From Scylla paramamosain (Eukaryota > Arthropoda > Malacostraca > Decapoda > Portunidae): a stretch of DNA of 64,000 nt. The position numbers and the translations under genes are program-made. The notes under the pieces are model-generated. The model saw only the letters and a program-made list of their open reading frames with translations, did not search any database and was not told where the DNA came from. The stretch lies in assembly GCF_035594125.1 (NCBI RefSeq), contig NC_087163.1:10208501-10272500 (forward strand). Direction: 5' to 3'. Positions 10,765 through 26,626 of the stretch are shown piece by piece; position 1 is the first letter of the stretch, and the number at the start of each line of letters is the position of its first letter.

Positions 10765-13452
10765 ATGGGTGAAAGTTTCCGTATTCAGTCATTTATTTTC
10801 CCTTGCATTTGTAACCTAGCCAACGCGAACGAGGAATTAAATAGAGCAGGCAGGTACAGTCAGGTATGTGTGGTAGGAGATTTTAATTTTAGGAATATCG
10901 ACTGGAGTCTGATTGTGGGTAACAAGGAAGCAGAGGAATTCCTTAAGGTAATTCAGGATAATTTTTTAAAACAGGTAGTCGTAGAACCCACAAGGGGGAA
11001 TAATATTCTAAATTTAATTCTTACTAACAGGGAGGAAGCAGTCACGCAGGTAGAGGTTGGAGGACAGCTAGGTAACAGTGACCATAGGGAAATTAGGTAC
11101 AATCTAGAATGGGAAGAAACTGTTAGAAATAAAAACACTAGTAAAATACCTGACTTTAGGAGAGCAGATTTTGAAGAATTAAAAAGGTACCTCCAAGGAG
11201 TGGACTGGCAAAGGATGCAGGGTGAGGTCAGGTCAGGGACGGAGTTCAGAGAGATAAGGCAGAATGAGGGAGGTGAGGTGAGGCTCCAGAAGGGAGGAGG
11301 AAAGAGGAAGGGGGGAGATAGGTGTGAGTATGTTGGAATGTCAGGTCATGCTGAAATGAGAGAGGTAAGGTCGAGGCGAGTTGATGAGGGAGGGGAGAGG
11401 ATGGTAGGGAACGAGATGAGGGGTTTAGGTGAAGTAAATGTAGATGAATTGTATAAATATTTCGTAGATAAAGTTCATACAGGTCAATTAGCAAATATCC
11501 CGTATAAAACAATAAGATCACAAAAAAATGACCCTAAATGGATGACTGCTAGGTTAAAGCATTATATAGGGCGTAAGAGAAGTATATATAAGAGATTAAG
11601 GGCAGGTGAGGAAGTTTTAAGGACACAGTATAATGAATTAGTTAGAACAGTCAGGAAGTTAACGAGGAAAGCTAAGGACAATTATGAATTAAAGGTAGCC
11701 AGCCAGGCGAAGACGGACCCCAAGGGATTTTATCAGGTACTCGTATACAGGACGAAAAATAAGGATACTGTAGGTCCATTAAAGGCAGCAGATGGGGAGC
11801 TGGTTAGTTCTGGGGAGGAGATTAGTAAACTTCTGAATGATTATTTTTTAACTGTCTTCACTCAGGAAAACATGCAGGATATGCCAGATAGTGAACAGGT
11901 GTTTAGAGCAGATGAGTATGAGAAGCTGACGGATATTTCCATAACTAGGGAGATAGTGGAGCAGGAGATAGATAGGCTAAAAAAGTTCAAGTCACCAGGA
12001 CCTGATGAAATATATCCCAGAGTACTGAAGGAATGTAAAAAGATTATTAGTGAGCCGTTAGTTTCTGTCTTTAGGAAATCACTGGAGTCGGGTGAGGTAC
12101 CAGTAATGTGGAGGCAGGCTAATGTAGTACCCATCTTTAAGAAAGGGGATAAAACTTTAGCGTCTAATTATAGACCTGTCAGCTTAACTTCAGTTGTAGG
12201 TAAAATGTTAGAGTCAATAATAGCCAGGAACATTAGGGAACATTTAGACAAACATAACTTGATAAATCAGTCACAGCATGGCTTCACGAAGGGGAAGTCT
12301 TGCCTGACAAACTTGTTAAGTTTTTACAGTAAGGTGTACGAGGCAGTAGATAAAGGTGATAGTTATGATATCTTATATCTGGACTTTAGTAAAGCATTCG
12401 ACAAGGTGCCCCATCAAAGGCTCCTGAGAAAGGTTAGGGCGCACGGGATAGATGGGAAGGTGTTAGGTTGGATAGGGTCATGGCTTGGTAACAGGCGACA
12501 GAGAGTGCTAATAAACGGCTCGAAATCCGAGTGGGGTCATGTCATTAGTGGGGTGCCACAGGGATCAGTATTAGGGCCATTATTATTTCTAATATATATC
12601 AATGACTTGGATAGTGGAATTAGTAGCGATGTTAGTAAATTTGCGGATGACACAAAGATAGGTAGATTAATTAGGTCAGAAGCGGATGCCATCGCCTTGC
12701 AGACAGACTTAGATAGAATGAATGAATGGACGGATAGATGGCAAATGCAATTTAATATCAATAAATGCAAAGTGCTTAGCGTAGGTAGAGGAAACCCACA
12801 CAATAGGTACACATTAAACACCCAAACTCTGGTAGGTACAGGGTACGAGAAAGATTTAGGAGTTATAGTTAGCTCTGAACTCCGTCTAGGGAAACAATGC
12901 ATAGAAGCCAGAAACAAGGCAAATAGGGTACTAGGATTCATTTTTAGGAGTGTTAAAAGTAGAAGGCCGGAAGTAATATTAAAGTTATACTTGGCGCTGG
13001 TCAGACCTCATCTAGACTACGCTGTGCAGTTCTGGTCCCCACATTACAGGAAAGATATAGGTCTATTAGAATCAGTACAGAGGAGAATGACTAAAAGGAT
13101 TCAGGGGATGAGGAGTATTCCTTACGAAGCGAGGTTGAAGCGGTTAAATTTACATTCTCTAGAGAGACGTAGGTTAAGAGGGGACCTGATAGAAGTCTTT
13201 AAGCGGTATAAGGGTTATAACAAGGGAGATGTAAGCAAAATTCTTAGGATCAGCAACCAAGGTAGAACAAGAAATAACGGGTTCAAGCTTGAAAAATTTA
13301 GGTTTAGGAAGGAGATAGGAAAAAATTGGTTCTCAAATAGAGTGGTAGATGAGTGGAACGGACTCAGTAATCATGTAGTTAGTGCCAGGACACTAGAGAG
13401 CTTTAAGAGAAGATTAGACAAGTTTATGGATGGGGATAACAGATGGAAATAG
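10765..13452 (+). CDS. A3 ORF2: endonuclease (partial) and reverse transcriptase, long open frame
   Basis: An 895-codon frame. The first 22 or so residues come from flanking DNA; element sequence begins at about ELNRAGRYSQV. Endonuclease blocks VGDFNFRNIDW and NSDHREIRYN are present, but the N-terminal catalytic Asn and Glu blocks are lost, so nicking activity should be absent. The RT is complete: YLDFSKAFDKVPHQRLLRK, GVPQGSVLGPLLFLIYIND, catalytic FADD at residues 626-629, and LGVIVSSELRLGKQC. The C-terminus has the family block ERRRLRGDLIEVFKRYKGY. There are no stops. It keeps FADD where A2 and A4 read FVDD. A Val-Leu insertion (QVLVYRTKNK) is unique to this copy. Confidence 0.88.
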   Translation: MGESFRIQSFIFPCICNLANANEELNRAGRYSQVCVVGDFNFRNIDWSLIVGNKEAEEFLKVIQDNFLKQVVVEPTRGNNILNLILTNREEAVTQVEVGGQLGNSDHREIRYNLEWEETVRNKNTSKIPDFRRADFEELKRYLQGVDWQRMQGEVRSGTEFREIRQNEGGEVRLQKGGGKRKGGDRCEYVGMSGHAEMREVRSRRVDEGGERMVGNEMRGLGEVNVDELYKYFVDKVHTGQLANIPYKTIRSQKNDPKWMTARLKHYIGRKRSIYKRLRAGEEVLRTQYNELVRTVRKLTRKAKDNYELKVASQAKTDPKGFYQVLVYRTKNKDTVGPLKAADGELVSSGEEISKLLNDYFLTVFTQENMQDMPDSEQVFRADEYEKLTDISITREIVEQEIDRLKKFKSPGPDEIYPRVLKECKKIISEPLVSVFRKSLESGEVPVMWRQANVVPIFKKGDKTLASNYRPVSLTSVVGKMLESIIARNIREHLDKHNLINQSQHGFTKGKSCLTNLLSFYSKVYEAVDKGDSYDILYLDFSKAFDKVPHQRLLRKVRAHGIDGKVLGWIGSWLGNRRQRVLINGSKSEWGHVISGVPQGSVLGPLLFLIYINDLDSGISSDVSKFADDTKIGRLIRSEADAIALQTDLDRMNEWTDRWQMQFNINKCKVLSVGRGNPHNRYTLNTQTLVGTGYEKDLGVIVSSELRLGKQCIEARNKANRVLGFIFRSVKSRRPEVILKLYLALVRPHLDYAVQFWSPHYRKDIGLLESVQRRMTKRIQGMRSIPYEARLKRLNLHSLERRRLRGDLIEVFKRYKGYNKGDVSKILRISNQGRTRNNGFKLEKFRFRKEIGKNWFSNRVVDEWNGLSNHVVSARTLESFKRRLDKFMDGDNRWK

Positions 13453-13541
13453 GTAGGAGTGTTTCATACAGGGACTGCCACGTGTAAGCCTGGTCGCTTC
13501 TTGCAGCTTCCCTTATTTCTTATGTTCTTATGTTCTTATGT
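10830..13541 (+). mobile_element. Family A CR1-like LINE, copy A3 (5'-truncated)
   Basis: Matches A2 from inside the endonuclease domain (GAGGAATTAAATAGAGC onward) to the 3' end. ORF1 and the endonuclease N-terminus are missing, the usual result of incomplete reverse transcription. The 3' UTR ends in tandem ATGTTCTT units at about 13519-13541, a CR1-style short terminal repeat. A4 (26627-) ends the same way. Confidence 0.9.
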
Positions 13542-13983
13542 AAGAGATTAATATACAGAGCATATTTACAACGTCTCAAAAATCCTTGAATACAAAGTAA
13601 AGCTGCACACAAACCTATGTAGTACTTCCAGCGATATATTATCAAGAATATACCACCCAAAAAATATTCATTAATCTGGATAATGTATTTTTTTTCTTTC
13701 ACATTTCCAGCTTCTAGTGCTTAAGAAAATAGCCACGTATTGGACATGGACATTGGTATGAGATGTTGGTGTGGAAATAGTACGAATGAGGAACGAGAAA
13801 TGTGATATTAATGTATGCGGGTGTACGGGCCAGTGTAGACATGTGTGGACACTTGTGGATGCATGGGAGTGTAGGTAAGAGTGAAGGCAGCATTTCTTTG
13901 AGCTCTGTTTTCAGATGACTGGGATAAATGACAATTCCACTTCGTCTTAATGCCTTAACTCACCCCCATCATAAGTCGGAGTC

Positions 13984-13984
<1 letters not shown>
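13542..13984. other. Unassigned spacer
   Basis: No recognisable coding or repeat content beyond short poly(T) and TG-rich stretches. Confidence 0.55.

Positions 13985-14051
<67 letters not shown>
13985..14051. repeat. (CT)n microsatellite
   Basis: Perfect 67-bp TC/CT array. Confidence 0.97.
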
Positions 14052-14055
<4 letters not shown>

Positions 14056-14711
14056 CTACCATCCCATCCATATTTTTCGTGAGATAAAATTTCATTACCT
14101 CTTTGCCTCTGAAGTAAAAAAAAAAAGTAAAAGAAGAAAGAAAAAAAATATGCTCTTGTGAAGTGTCATAGAGTAATTTCATCAAGAAGTTTAGGAACGA
14201 GATAAATATGTAACATGAATATTGCTTTAATGAACTAAAAGATTTTTTTTTAAGGTGTGAAACTTACCTAATTACCTGAGGACATTACCCTTGACGAACC
14301 AAGGGAATCATTACACTTGAGCAACTTTTTTTTTTTTTTGAGAACAAGAAAGGCGTTGCGAAGTTATCTAATTTCAAACGTTAGTATATTAACTTTCAGG
14401 TATGTACTTGAGAAACTTTAACCGGAAGACATTCCTAAGTAATACATAAGAGGAATGCCACGAAAATAATTTCATCAAGTTTATTTGAGAGAAGGAAGAC
14501 AATAGAGAAGGAGGAGGACGTAAAGGAAAATGTTGAGTATGAAAAGAGAAAGAATAAAGAAAGAGACAGATAGAAAAAAAAGACAGCTTGAGAGGAGTAA
14601 AGAAGGAACTAAAGGTATAGGACAAATAAAAATGTAGAATAAGAGATATGGGAGAAGAATGAAGGGCCGTCGTGGATAAAACGATAAAGGAATCAGGATC
14701 AAGACAACTAT

Positions 14712-14713
<2 letters not shown>
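14052..14713. other. Unassigned AT-rich spacer
   Basis: A-rich and purine-rich DNA with no supportable gene. Confidence 0.55.
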
Positions 14714-14932
<219 letters not shown>

Positions 14933-15459
14933 ATATGGATACATCTTCAATGACTATAAAAAGTATATTACCAATGAACAAAAAAGTTACACTAACTATT
15001 CCTGATACTAAAACACCAACAAAAAAGGTAAAATAAGGAATCAAAAAGTACAATATTTCAAATAAAACTAGAAATCAAATCAACACAGTAAACCCCAATA
15101 TCCTGGTTCTTTCATCAAATAAAGGTACGCTCATTTGCTAATTATCTGAGTAAACAAACTTCATCAAATTCCCTTATCTCATCAGTAATGAAAAAAAAGA
15201 AAAGAAAAAATAGCAATTTTTATTCTTGCAGCTTCCTGCTCTTCGATTTCTTTCCGTTATCCACTTCCTTTCCCTTTCTTTTCTTCTCTTCTCAAAGTAG
15301 AAATATACTTTTAAATATCACCAACTTTGTTTTCTTTCTCTCTCCCTAACTCCGGCCTTGATGTCGTTTTTCGTGACTTTTTTCCCTTCTTGTTTTCTGT
15401 TCTTTATTCTTCCTAGTTTCGTTATCTTTCTTATCATTTATTTATTTATGTATTCTTAT

Positions 15460-16290
15460 TTATGTATTCTTTTAATTTTTCTTTCCTGAAGGTGAAGACC
15501 TGTATGAAGGGAAGAAAGGAAGCAATTTGCAGTGAATCATGTGAACAGAAGAAAAGGAAGGAAGACAGAGAAGAAATGAGGGACAGAGAAAGAAAAATGG
15601 TGTTTGAGGGAAGAAGGTAATGAAAAAGGAAATGCAAAAAAAAAAGGACGGATGTGAAATATCGAAGGGAAAAAAAAAGGAGGGAGGAGAAAAGGATGGA
15701 AGGAAAAGGGAAGACAGGAGAGAAAGAAGGTAACGAAAGAAGATAGGATACAGTGGTAAAACATGAGCAAATAATGTAAAAATGAATGAGTGAAAAAAGA
15801 AAAAAAGGAACGAAGGGAGGAAAGATGGAAGGAAGAAAGAAAGAAGGAAAGAAGGAAGGAAGGAAGGAAGGAAGGAAGGAAGGAAGGAAGGGAGGAAAGA
15901 AGGAAGAAAAGAATGAATGAAGAAAGGAAGAAAGAAAAGAAGAGAAGAAAGGAAAGGAGAAAGAGAATAAAGAAAAGGACATAACATGGATCTGAAAAGA
16001 GAAAATGGAAGGAAAGAAAAGAAAACTACAAAAAAAGACATTGAAGATAAAGAAAAGAAAATCATAGAAAGAAAAAAGTAGATGCAACGAAAACTAAAAT
16101 AAAAAAAAAAAGAAAATAAAGAAGAAGACGAAAGGAGACAGCTAATAAATAAAGAAAAAAGAATACAAAGACGAAATAAAATATGAATAAAGAAAGTAAG
16201 GAAGGAGAGGAAAAGAGACAAGAAACAGTAGAGAAAACTAAGACAAGAAGCAGGAGTTAATAGTAAAGTAAGGAAGGAGTAAAGAGGAGA
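15460..16290 (+). repeat. Long polypurine tract with (GGAA)n core
   Basis: The plus strand is almost purely A/G for about 800 bp, with an interrupted GGAA/GAAG core at 15800-15960. The long Phe/Ser/Leu frames on the minus strand come from this bias. Such mirror-like tracts can form triplex DNA; no other function is visible. Confidence 0.85.
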
Positions 16291-17210
16291 CAGCACAACA
16301 TAAACACAACAAGCGCTTCCTATCCAAGTGATGAAAGTTTTGGGAATCTTGAAACTACAGGAAGTCGTCCTTAAAAGCGGATCCCTCGAGACTTTACGAT
16401 CCCAGAAGATTGCAAGGCGGCGATATTCAGATATACGAAAAATCACAGAGCGGGAGAAAGAACAGGAAAACTAGAAGAAAACAAAGAGAAAATGAAGATG
16501 TATGAAAAATCACTGGAATAAGAAAATAAACCTCAAAAATGAGAAGGAAACATGTAAGAGAAAACTGTAGGAAGTCGTGAGAGGAATCATGAGATAAAAA
16601 AGAAAATGCGAAAATAAGAGGTAAACAGGAGAAATTACCTGGAAGTTAAGAAAAAAAAAACCGCGAGATGATGAAAATAAAAGATAGCTAATGTTAATTT
16701 TGAAATAGGTGTGAAAGAAATGTTCAGAGAAAGATTATGAAAATTGATAAGGATGAGAAACGAAAGTTAAATAAAAAGATAAATCAAAGGACTGCAAAAA
16801 ACATTACAGAATAGAAAAAAAATATTGCAGTTAGCTAGCAAAGATAAACGAAATATATAAGAGAATAACAGGAAATAAAATCTAACTTATAGCTGAATTT
16901 CAGTAAATAATGAACTTCAAATTTCACTAATAATTTCACCACAGCTAAACACTCCCACGCACACATACACAAAAAGGTCACAACTAAATTTCAGTGTGAC
17001 AAGTTGTTATATGAAAGAGCAACTAATGGGAAGTAGTAATGAAGAAAGAAAGAAAAGAATGGCTCATAAGAGACCGCCTCTAGTAGAGTGTTATATATTT
17101 AGTGGAACCTGCAGCATGTCATCAGATCCTTTATCTACTGTGGAAGGTTCAACAATACTCGCAACGTTGAGACTCCAAAATAACTTGTGAGTCTGTTGAA
17201 ACAGATTCAG

Positions 17211-17214
<4 letters not shown>
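16291..17214. other. Unassigned AT-rich spacer
   Basis: A-rich single-copy-looking DNA. Nothing supportable as gene, RNA or mobile element. Confidence 0.55.
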
Positions 17215-17271
<57 letters not shown>

Positions 17272-17284
17272 ATAATAATAATAA

Positions 17285-17325
<41 letters not shown>

Positions 17326-17343
17326 ATAGTAGTAGTAGTAGTA

Positions 17344-17409
<66 letters not shown>

Positions 17410-17510
17410 GTAATAATAATAATAATAATACAAATAATAATAGGTTTATTGTTCTTGCAGCTTTACAACTGAAAATCCACATGTTACATATAAACTTACA
17501 TACTAATATA
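17215..17510 (-). repeat. (GT)n-(TAA)n-(TAG)n-(TAA)n array ending in a family D-like LINE tail
   Basis: GT (17215-17266), then TAA, TAG and TAA blocks to about 17440. Next comes AGGTTTATTGTTCTTGCAGC and ACTGAAAAT, which align with the last 50 bp of D1 and D2 (ACGGTTTATTATTTAGGCAG, ACTGAAAATGTACA). I read this as the 3' tip of a diverged D-type insertion (minus strand). Little beyond the tail is recognisable. Confidence 0.65.
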
Positions 17511-18387
<877 letters not shown>

Positions 18388-18491
18388 CATTCAGCTGAGG
18401 CGGATCAATGAAAACGAATGTTATATAAAAGAAAATATGGTTGCTATACTCTGTAATCCTTTCATTGAAAAAATAGCCACTGGACGCTAAT

Positions 18492-22660
<4,169 letters not shown>

Positions 22661-23580
22661 AAAGAAAAAAAAAGATTTCCTGTCCATAATGAAGATGGAG
22701 AAGATAGCGTGGAAAGAAAAATATGCTCTCTACCTACTGAACCTTCAAAGTTGCTTAATCTAGTTGCGCACCGTGCTTGCTGCAGCCAATCCCCTAAAAG
22801 AAACAAAGAAGGAAAAGAAAACAGCTTAAAATACAGTCACACTTGAAAAAATTTACTCCAAGTTACGATTCAGGAAGCACGGGTGGCAAGGCAAGGCGAG
22901 GGATAACGAGGAGAGACGAACAAAGCCCCCTCAGACTGCGGTTAAAGCTGCAAGGATCTGCTATAGCGGCTCAAGGCAGAAAAGAGTTGTTGTGAAGTGT
23001 ATTTGTGGTGTGTGACTCAAAGAAGTGAATGGTTGTTGGGGCCATGAGACTGGATAAGTGTGTCTTCATGGTGTAGTGAGTGGAGTTGTGCTAATGCTAC
23101 GATTGTTGGATGTCTTTTGTGCGCTGAATTTTCTACTATATTAAAGAAAAATAATAAGAAATAAATATCAAGTATAAAATGTAACTAAGGATTTAAGCAA
23201 GAACCAACACTGAAAGAGAAACAAAATAATGAGACGAATAAGAAAGAAAAATAATCACAGCTCGAAAACAAATATAAAGTAGGTCATAAGCACACAAAAG
23301 AAAGCAAGCAACAAACCACATACAAAGGAAACAAAAACTAATGAAAAGAAACCAAGACTAAAGAAATGCAAAAAAAAAAAAAAAAGAGGGAAAAAAGGAG
23401 TGAAAGACATTAGAGAAGATTAGTAACCACTGCAGAAGTACTTATAACTTCCCTGAGTGTTGCGAAGTTTTGAAAGGTGACTGGAGGTGTGCAGGTGGTG
23501 GGAGAAAACAACAGGAGACTGAGACTCTGATCAAGACACTTGATCTTGCTGTCTGTAGCGTAAAAAAAAAAAAAAGAAAA

Positions 23581-23598
<18 letters not shown>
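22661..23598. other. Unassigned spacer
   Basis: Includes a less AT-biased stretch (22860-23110) with no supportable frame. The rest is A-rich. I see no gene. Confidence 0.55.
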
Positions 23599-23741
<143 letters not shown>

Positions 23742-23907
23742 AAAGTGCTATCATCAAGCACAAAGGTTTGATGATTGCACGAAGTATAAAGTACTGAATG
23801 CAAAGTATTATGGGTAACTGAATTATAAAATACGCTGTGAGTCATGTTGAACACAAGAACGTTTTGAAAGTGTTTTTGTTCTGAAAATAACACAGAGGAA
23901 TTAAGAC

Positions 23908-24356
<449 letters not shown>

Positions 24357-24599
24357 TATCAGTCACATCAGTCATAACAATTATTATCGTATATATTCAT
24401 TATTCATATATATCCCTCCACGTGCGGTGTGTTTCATCATTTATATATTTCATCCCACGTGCTCACGTGCTCAGTCTATTTTAATCTTTTCTCCTCTCTA
24501 TCGCTCTCTCAAGGGAATACCACACATTCCCTACATTCCTGCCAGTCCTAAGGGAAAACACTTGCATCGCCTTCCTGTCTTCCTCCCAGGTCATTCGCC
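24357..24599. other. Unassigned spacer
   Basis: No gene or repeat family recognised. Confidence 0.5.
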
Positions 24600-25282
24600 A
24601 GAATAAGAAGCTCTGTGATTGGTTTCTTCACCCCATTTACAGGCATCTGATTGGCCATCTCTTCATCTCAGATTCTGAATCCTGATTCACTTCATTTCAC
24701 ATAAATAGAGCTGCTACGCGTAGCTAGCCATCAGTCCAGAGATCAGTTCACATAGAGTTCACCGAGAGAGTGGTGTTCACAATCAGTTTACAGTCAGTTC
24801 ACAGAGAGTTCACAGAGAAAGTAGAGTTCACAATCAGTTCATAATCAGTTCACAGACAGTTCACAGACAGTTTAAGTTCAGTTCAGAGAGACATCAGTTC
24901 ACAGAGAGAGAGAATCAAGTTTCGTCACGTCCGTCATAATCGGTATCTTGCGTGTACATCTCTGTCCATCATTAAATCAAGAAGAAAACTTGTCAACTTG
25001 TGTTCTTTTACTCGCACAATCAACCATAATCCAAACCACTACCTACGACCTCTACACTACCAACTATATCCATCGGAGAGGCAGCCAGCCACCACTATCT
25101 ATCCTATCACCGTCATCTCCTGCAACATCCAGTACTCGTAAGTCAAGCAACCAGTACAAGCAGTGTGCAGCCTCAATCAAAACACTGGTGAATCAACCTT
25201 ACTAGAATAGCGGTATCCAGCTACTACAAGGTCTTCCATACCAAAACACTCTATCTGATATAGTGGTGGCAAGCTCTACTAG
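24600..25282 (+). promoter_or_regulatory. Orphan LTR-like promoter region
   Basis: Two inverted CCAAT boxes (ATTGG near 24618 and 24651), a TATA-like ATAAATA at 24701, an arthropod-type initiator TCAGTC at 24731-24736 (about 30 bp downstream), an AGTTCAC repeat block, then CATTAAATCAAG (24969) as a possible weak polyadenylation signal. At about 25259 ATAGTGGTGGCAAGC could be an LTR end plus primer-binding site. No retroelement coding region follows; an (AAT)n array does. It could be a decayed LTR or a cellular promoter. Confidence 0.35.
24739..24906 (+). repeat. Irregular AGTTCAC heptamer repeats
   Basis: AGTTCAC or close variants (AGTTCATA, AGTTTACA) recur more than ten times in about 170 bp, spaced roughly 10-20 bp apart and often followed by AGAGAG or AGACAG. 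Confidence 0.8.
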
Positions 25283-25319
25283 GACAATAATGATAATAAT
25301 AATAATAATAATAATAATG

Positions 25320-25388
<69 letters not shown>

Positions 25389-25389
25389 C

Positions 25390-25439
<50 letters not shown>

Positions 25440-25470
25440 TAATAATAATAATAATAATAATAATAATCTA
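25283..25470. repeat. (AAT)n microsatellite
   Basis: AAT units with GAT and AAC interruptions. Confidence 0.96.
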
Positions 25471-26032
25471 TCAATATTACCCGATTTCGCACCCGGTTTC
25501 CACTTCAATTATGACTTTACTCCCATCCGCTCATGTGTGAACCGGGCTCAGCTGATGTCCGGCTCCGCTACTCACACTGTCCGTGAGTCGTGTGGGAAGA
25601 GATGAATTATTCAAGTCTGTCCGTGTGTGCGGATGCGGTGTTGTCCATGATTTTTTTGTTGAGTATTCCAGTGCAGTAGCAATTTGGGTGAAACACATAA
25701 TTGTAATTATAGAGGTTGTAATAACTGTATTCCAAGTTAAGACTGGAAATACGGCACCACTGTCTGAATGTGAACATCAGATTCCGCCAGTACCAAAGCC
25801 AGCCGACTATCCAAGAGACTCATATTCTTGCACAGTACTCATACCCACGTGTACTCATACGAGGCTAGCCCATACACACAGCATGCTCATGTGCTCACCT
25901 ACAGGGCTGCTACTTATATGCGTTCCTAACAATAATAATCAAGAAGGCTCGAGGGAAGACGAATAGGGGGAAAGAGATGCTGAAGGAATTGGACAGTGAG
26001 TGGGAGAAAGGATTCTACATATATATTTCGGC
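25471..26032. other. Unassigned spacer
   Basis: Contains a 127-codon frame (25583-25966) with no recognisable domain; I do not call it a gene. A small imperfect inverted repeat (ACCCGGTTTCCAC / GTGTGAACCGGGC) lies at about 25490-25548. Confidence 0.5.
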
Positions 26033-26296
26033 TTTTGAGTGTAGAAATCTTGTTAATGTGTCAGTAGACCCGCAAAAAAAAAAAAAAAAAAAAAAAACAC
26101 TCTTAAAAACCCGCTTCAATTCAACTAGAGGTTCTTGAGTGTAGAAATCTTAATCTATCAATAGAATCATAGAAACACCCCATAAAAACCTGTGCGTCAC
26201 TTCAACTAGAGCCTTTTGAATACAGAAATTTTGCTAATCTGTCACTAGAATTGTAAAATCATACTTAAAAACCCGTGTTTCACTTCAACAAGAGCC
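26033..26296 (+). repeat. Three-copy tandem repeat, unit about 82-97 bp
   Basis: Each unit runs from TTTTGAGTGTAGAAAT to CACTTCAACTAGAG. Copies start near 26033, 26130 and 26212. The first is longer because of a poly(A) expansion. Copies differ by about a fifth of positions. Confidence 0.8.
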
Positions 26297-26436
26297 TTTG
26301 CAATCGAAGGTCGGAAGACAGAAAGGTGAGTATCCTAACTCATACGCTCCTTAAGCTCCGCCTCTTTGTGACGTCACAGTAGAAGCGGCGGCCAGGTGCG
26401 GAATACGCAAGAACATACTAGTGTGAACCGGCCTTA

Positions 26437-26626
26437 ACTTCACTATTACAGAAGTGGACAAAATAGAGGTGATAGAAAGAAGAAATTCTTGTGCAACGAG
26501 GTCGCGGGAGAAAGGGAGGCATGCAGTTAGCAAGATCAGAAGAGCGGTTGGGATGAAAACAGTTGTAGAAGATAGCAAGAGATGCAACATTGCAACGACG
26601 AGAAAGAGGCTGAAGACAGTCAGTTA
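26437..26626 (-). mobile_element. Family B LINE, copy B1: 3' coding piece left of the A4 insertion
   Basis: Minus-strand translation gives LTDCLQPLSRRCNVASLAIF and SSDLANCMPPFLPRPRCTR, the C-terminal region of family B ORF2 (compare 42515-42665). It stops at about 26437, so the last codons and 3' UTR are lost. The remainder of B1 resumes at 28918, beyond A4. Confidence 0.85.

Noticed and set aside
15446..16446. A 324-codon minus-strand frame rich in Phe, Leu, Ser and Pro that could pass as a membrane protein
   Set aside because: It lies over an 800-bp polypurine tract; the composition is fully explained by the strand bias and no motif is present.
24739..24906. CRISPR-like array
   Set aside because: The AGTTCAC repeats are 7 bp with irregular spacing in eukaryotic DNA; not a CRISPR.
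25583..25966. 127-codon plus-strand frame
   Set aside because: No domain or homologous frame in the window, and its second half reads through CA-rich and AAT-rich DNA. Too weak to call a gene.
25490..26437. Possible DNA transposon bounded by GTGTGAACCGG motifs
   Set aside because: The two motifs (about 25538 and 26421) are in the same orientation rather than inverted, and no target duplication is seen.
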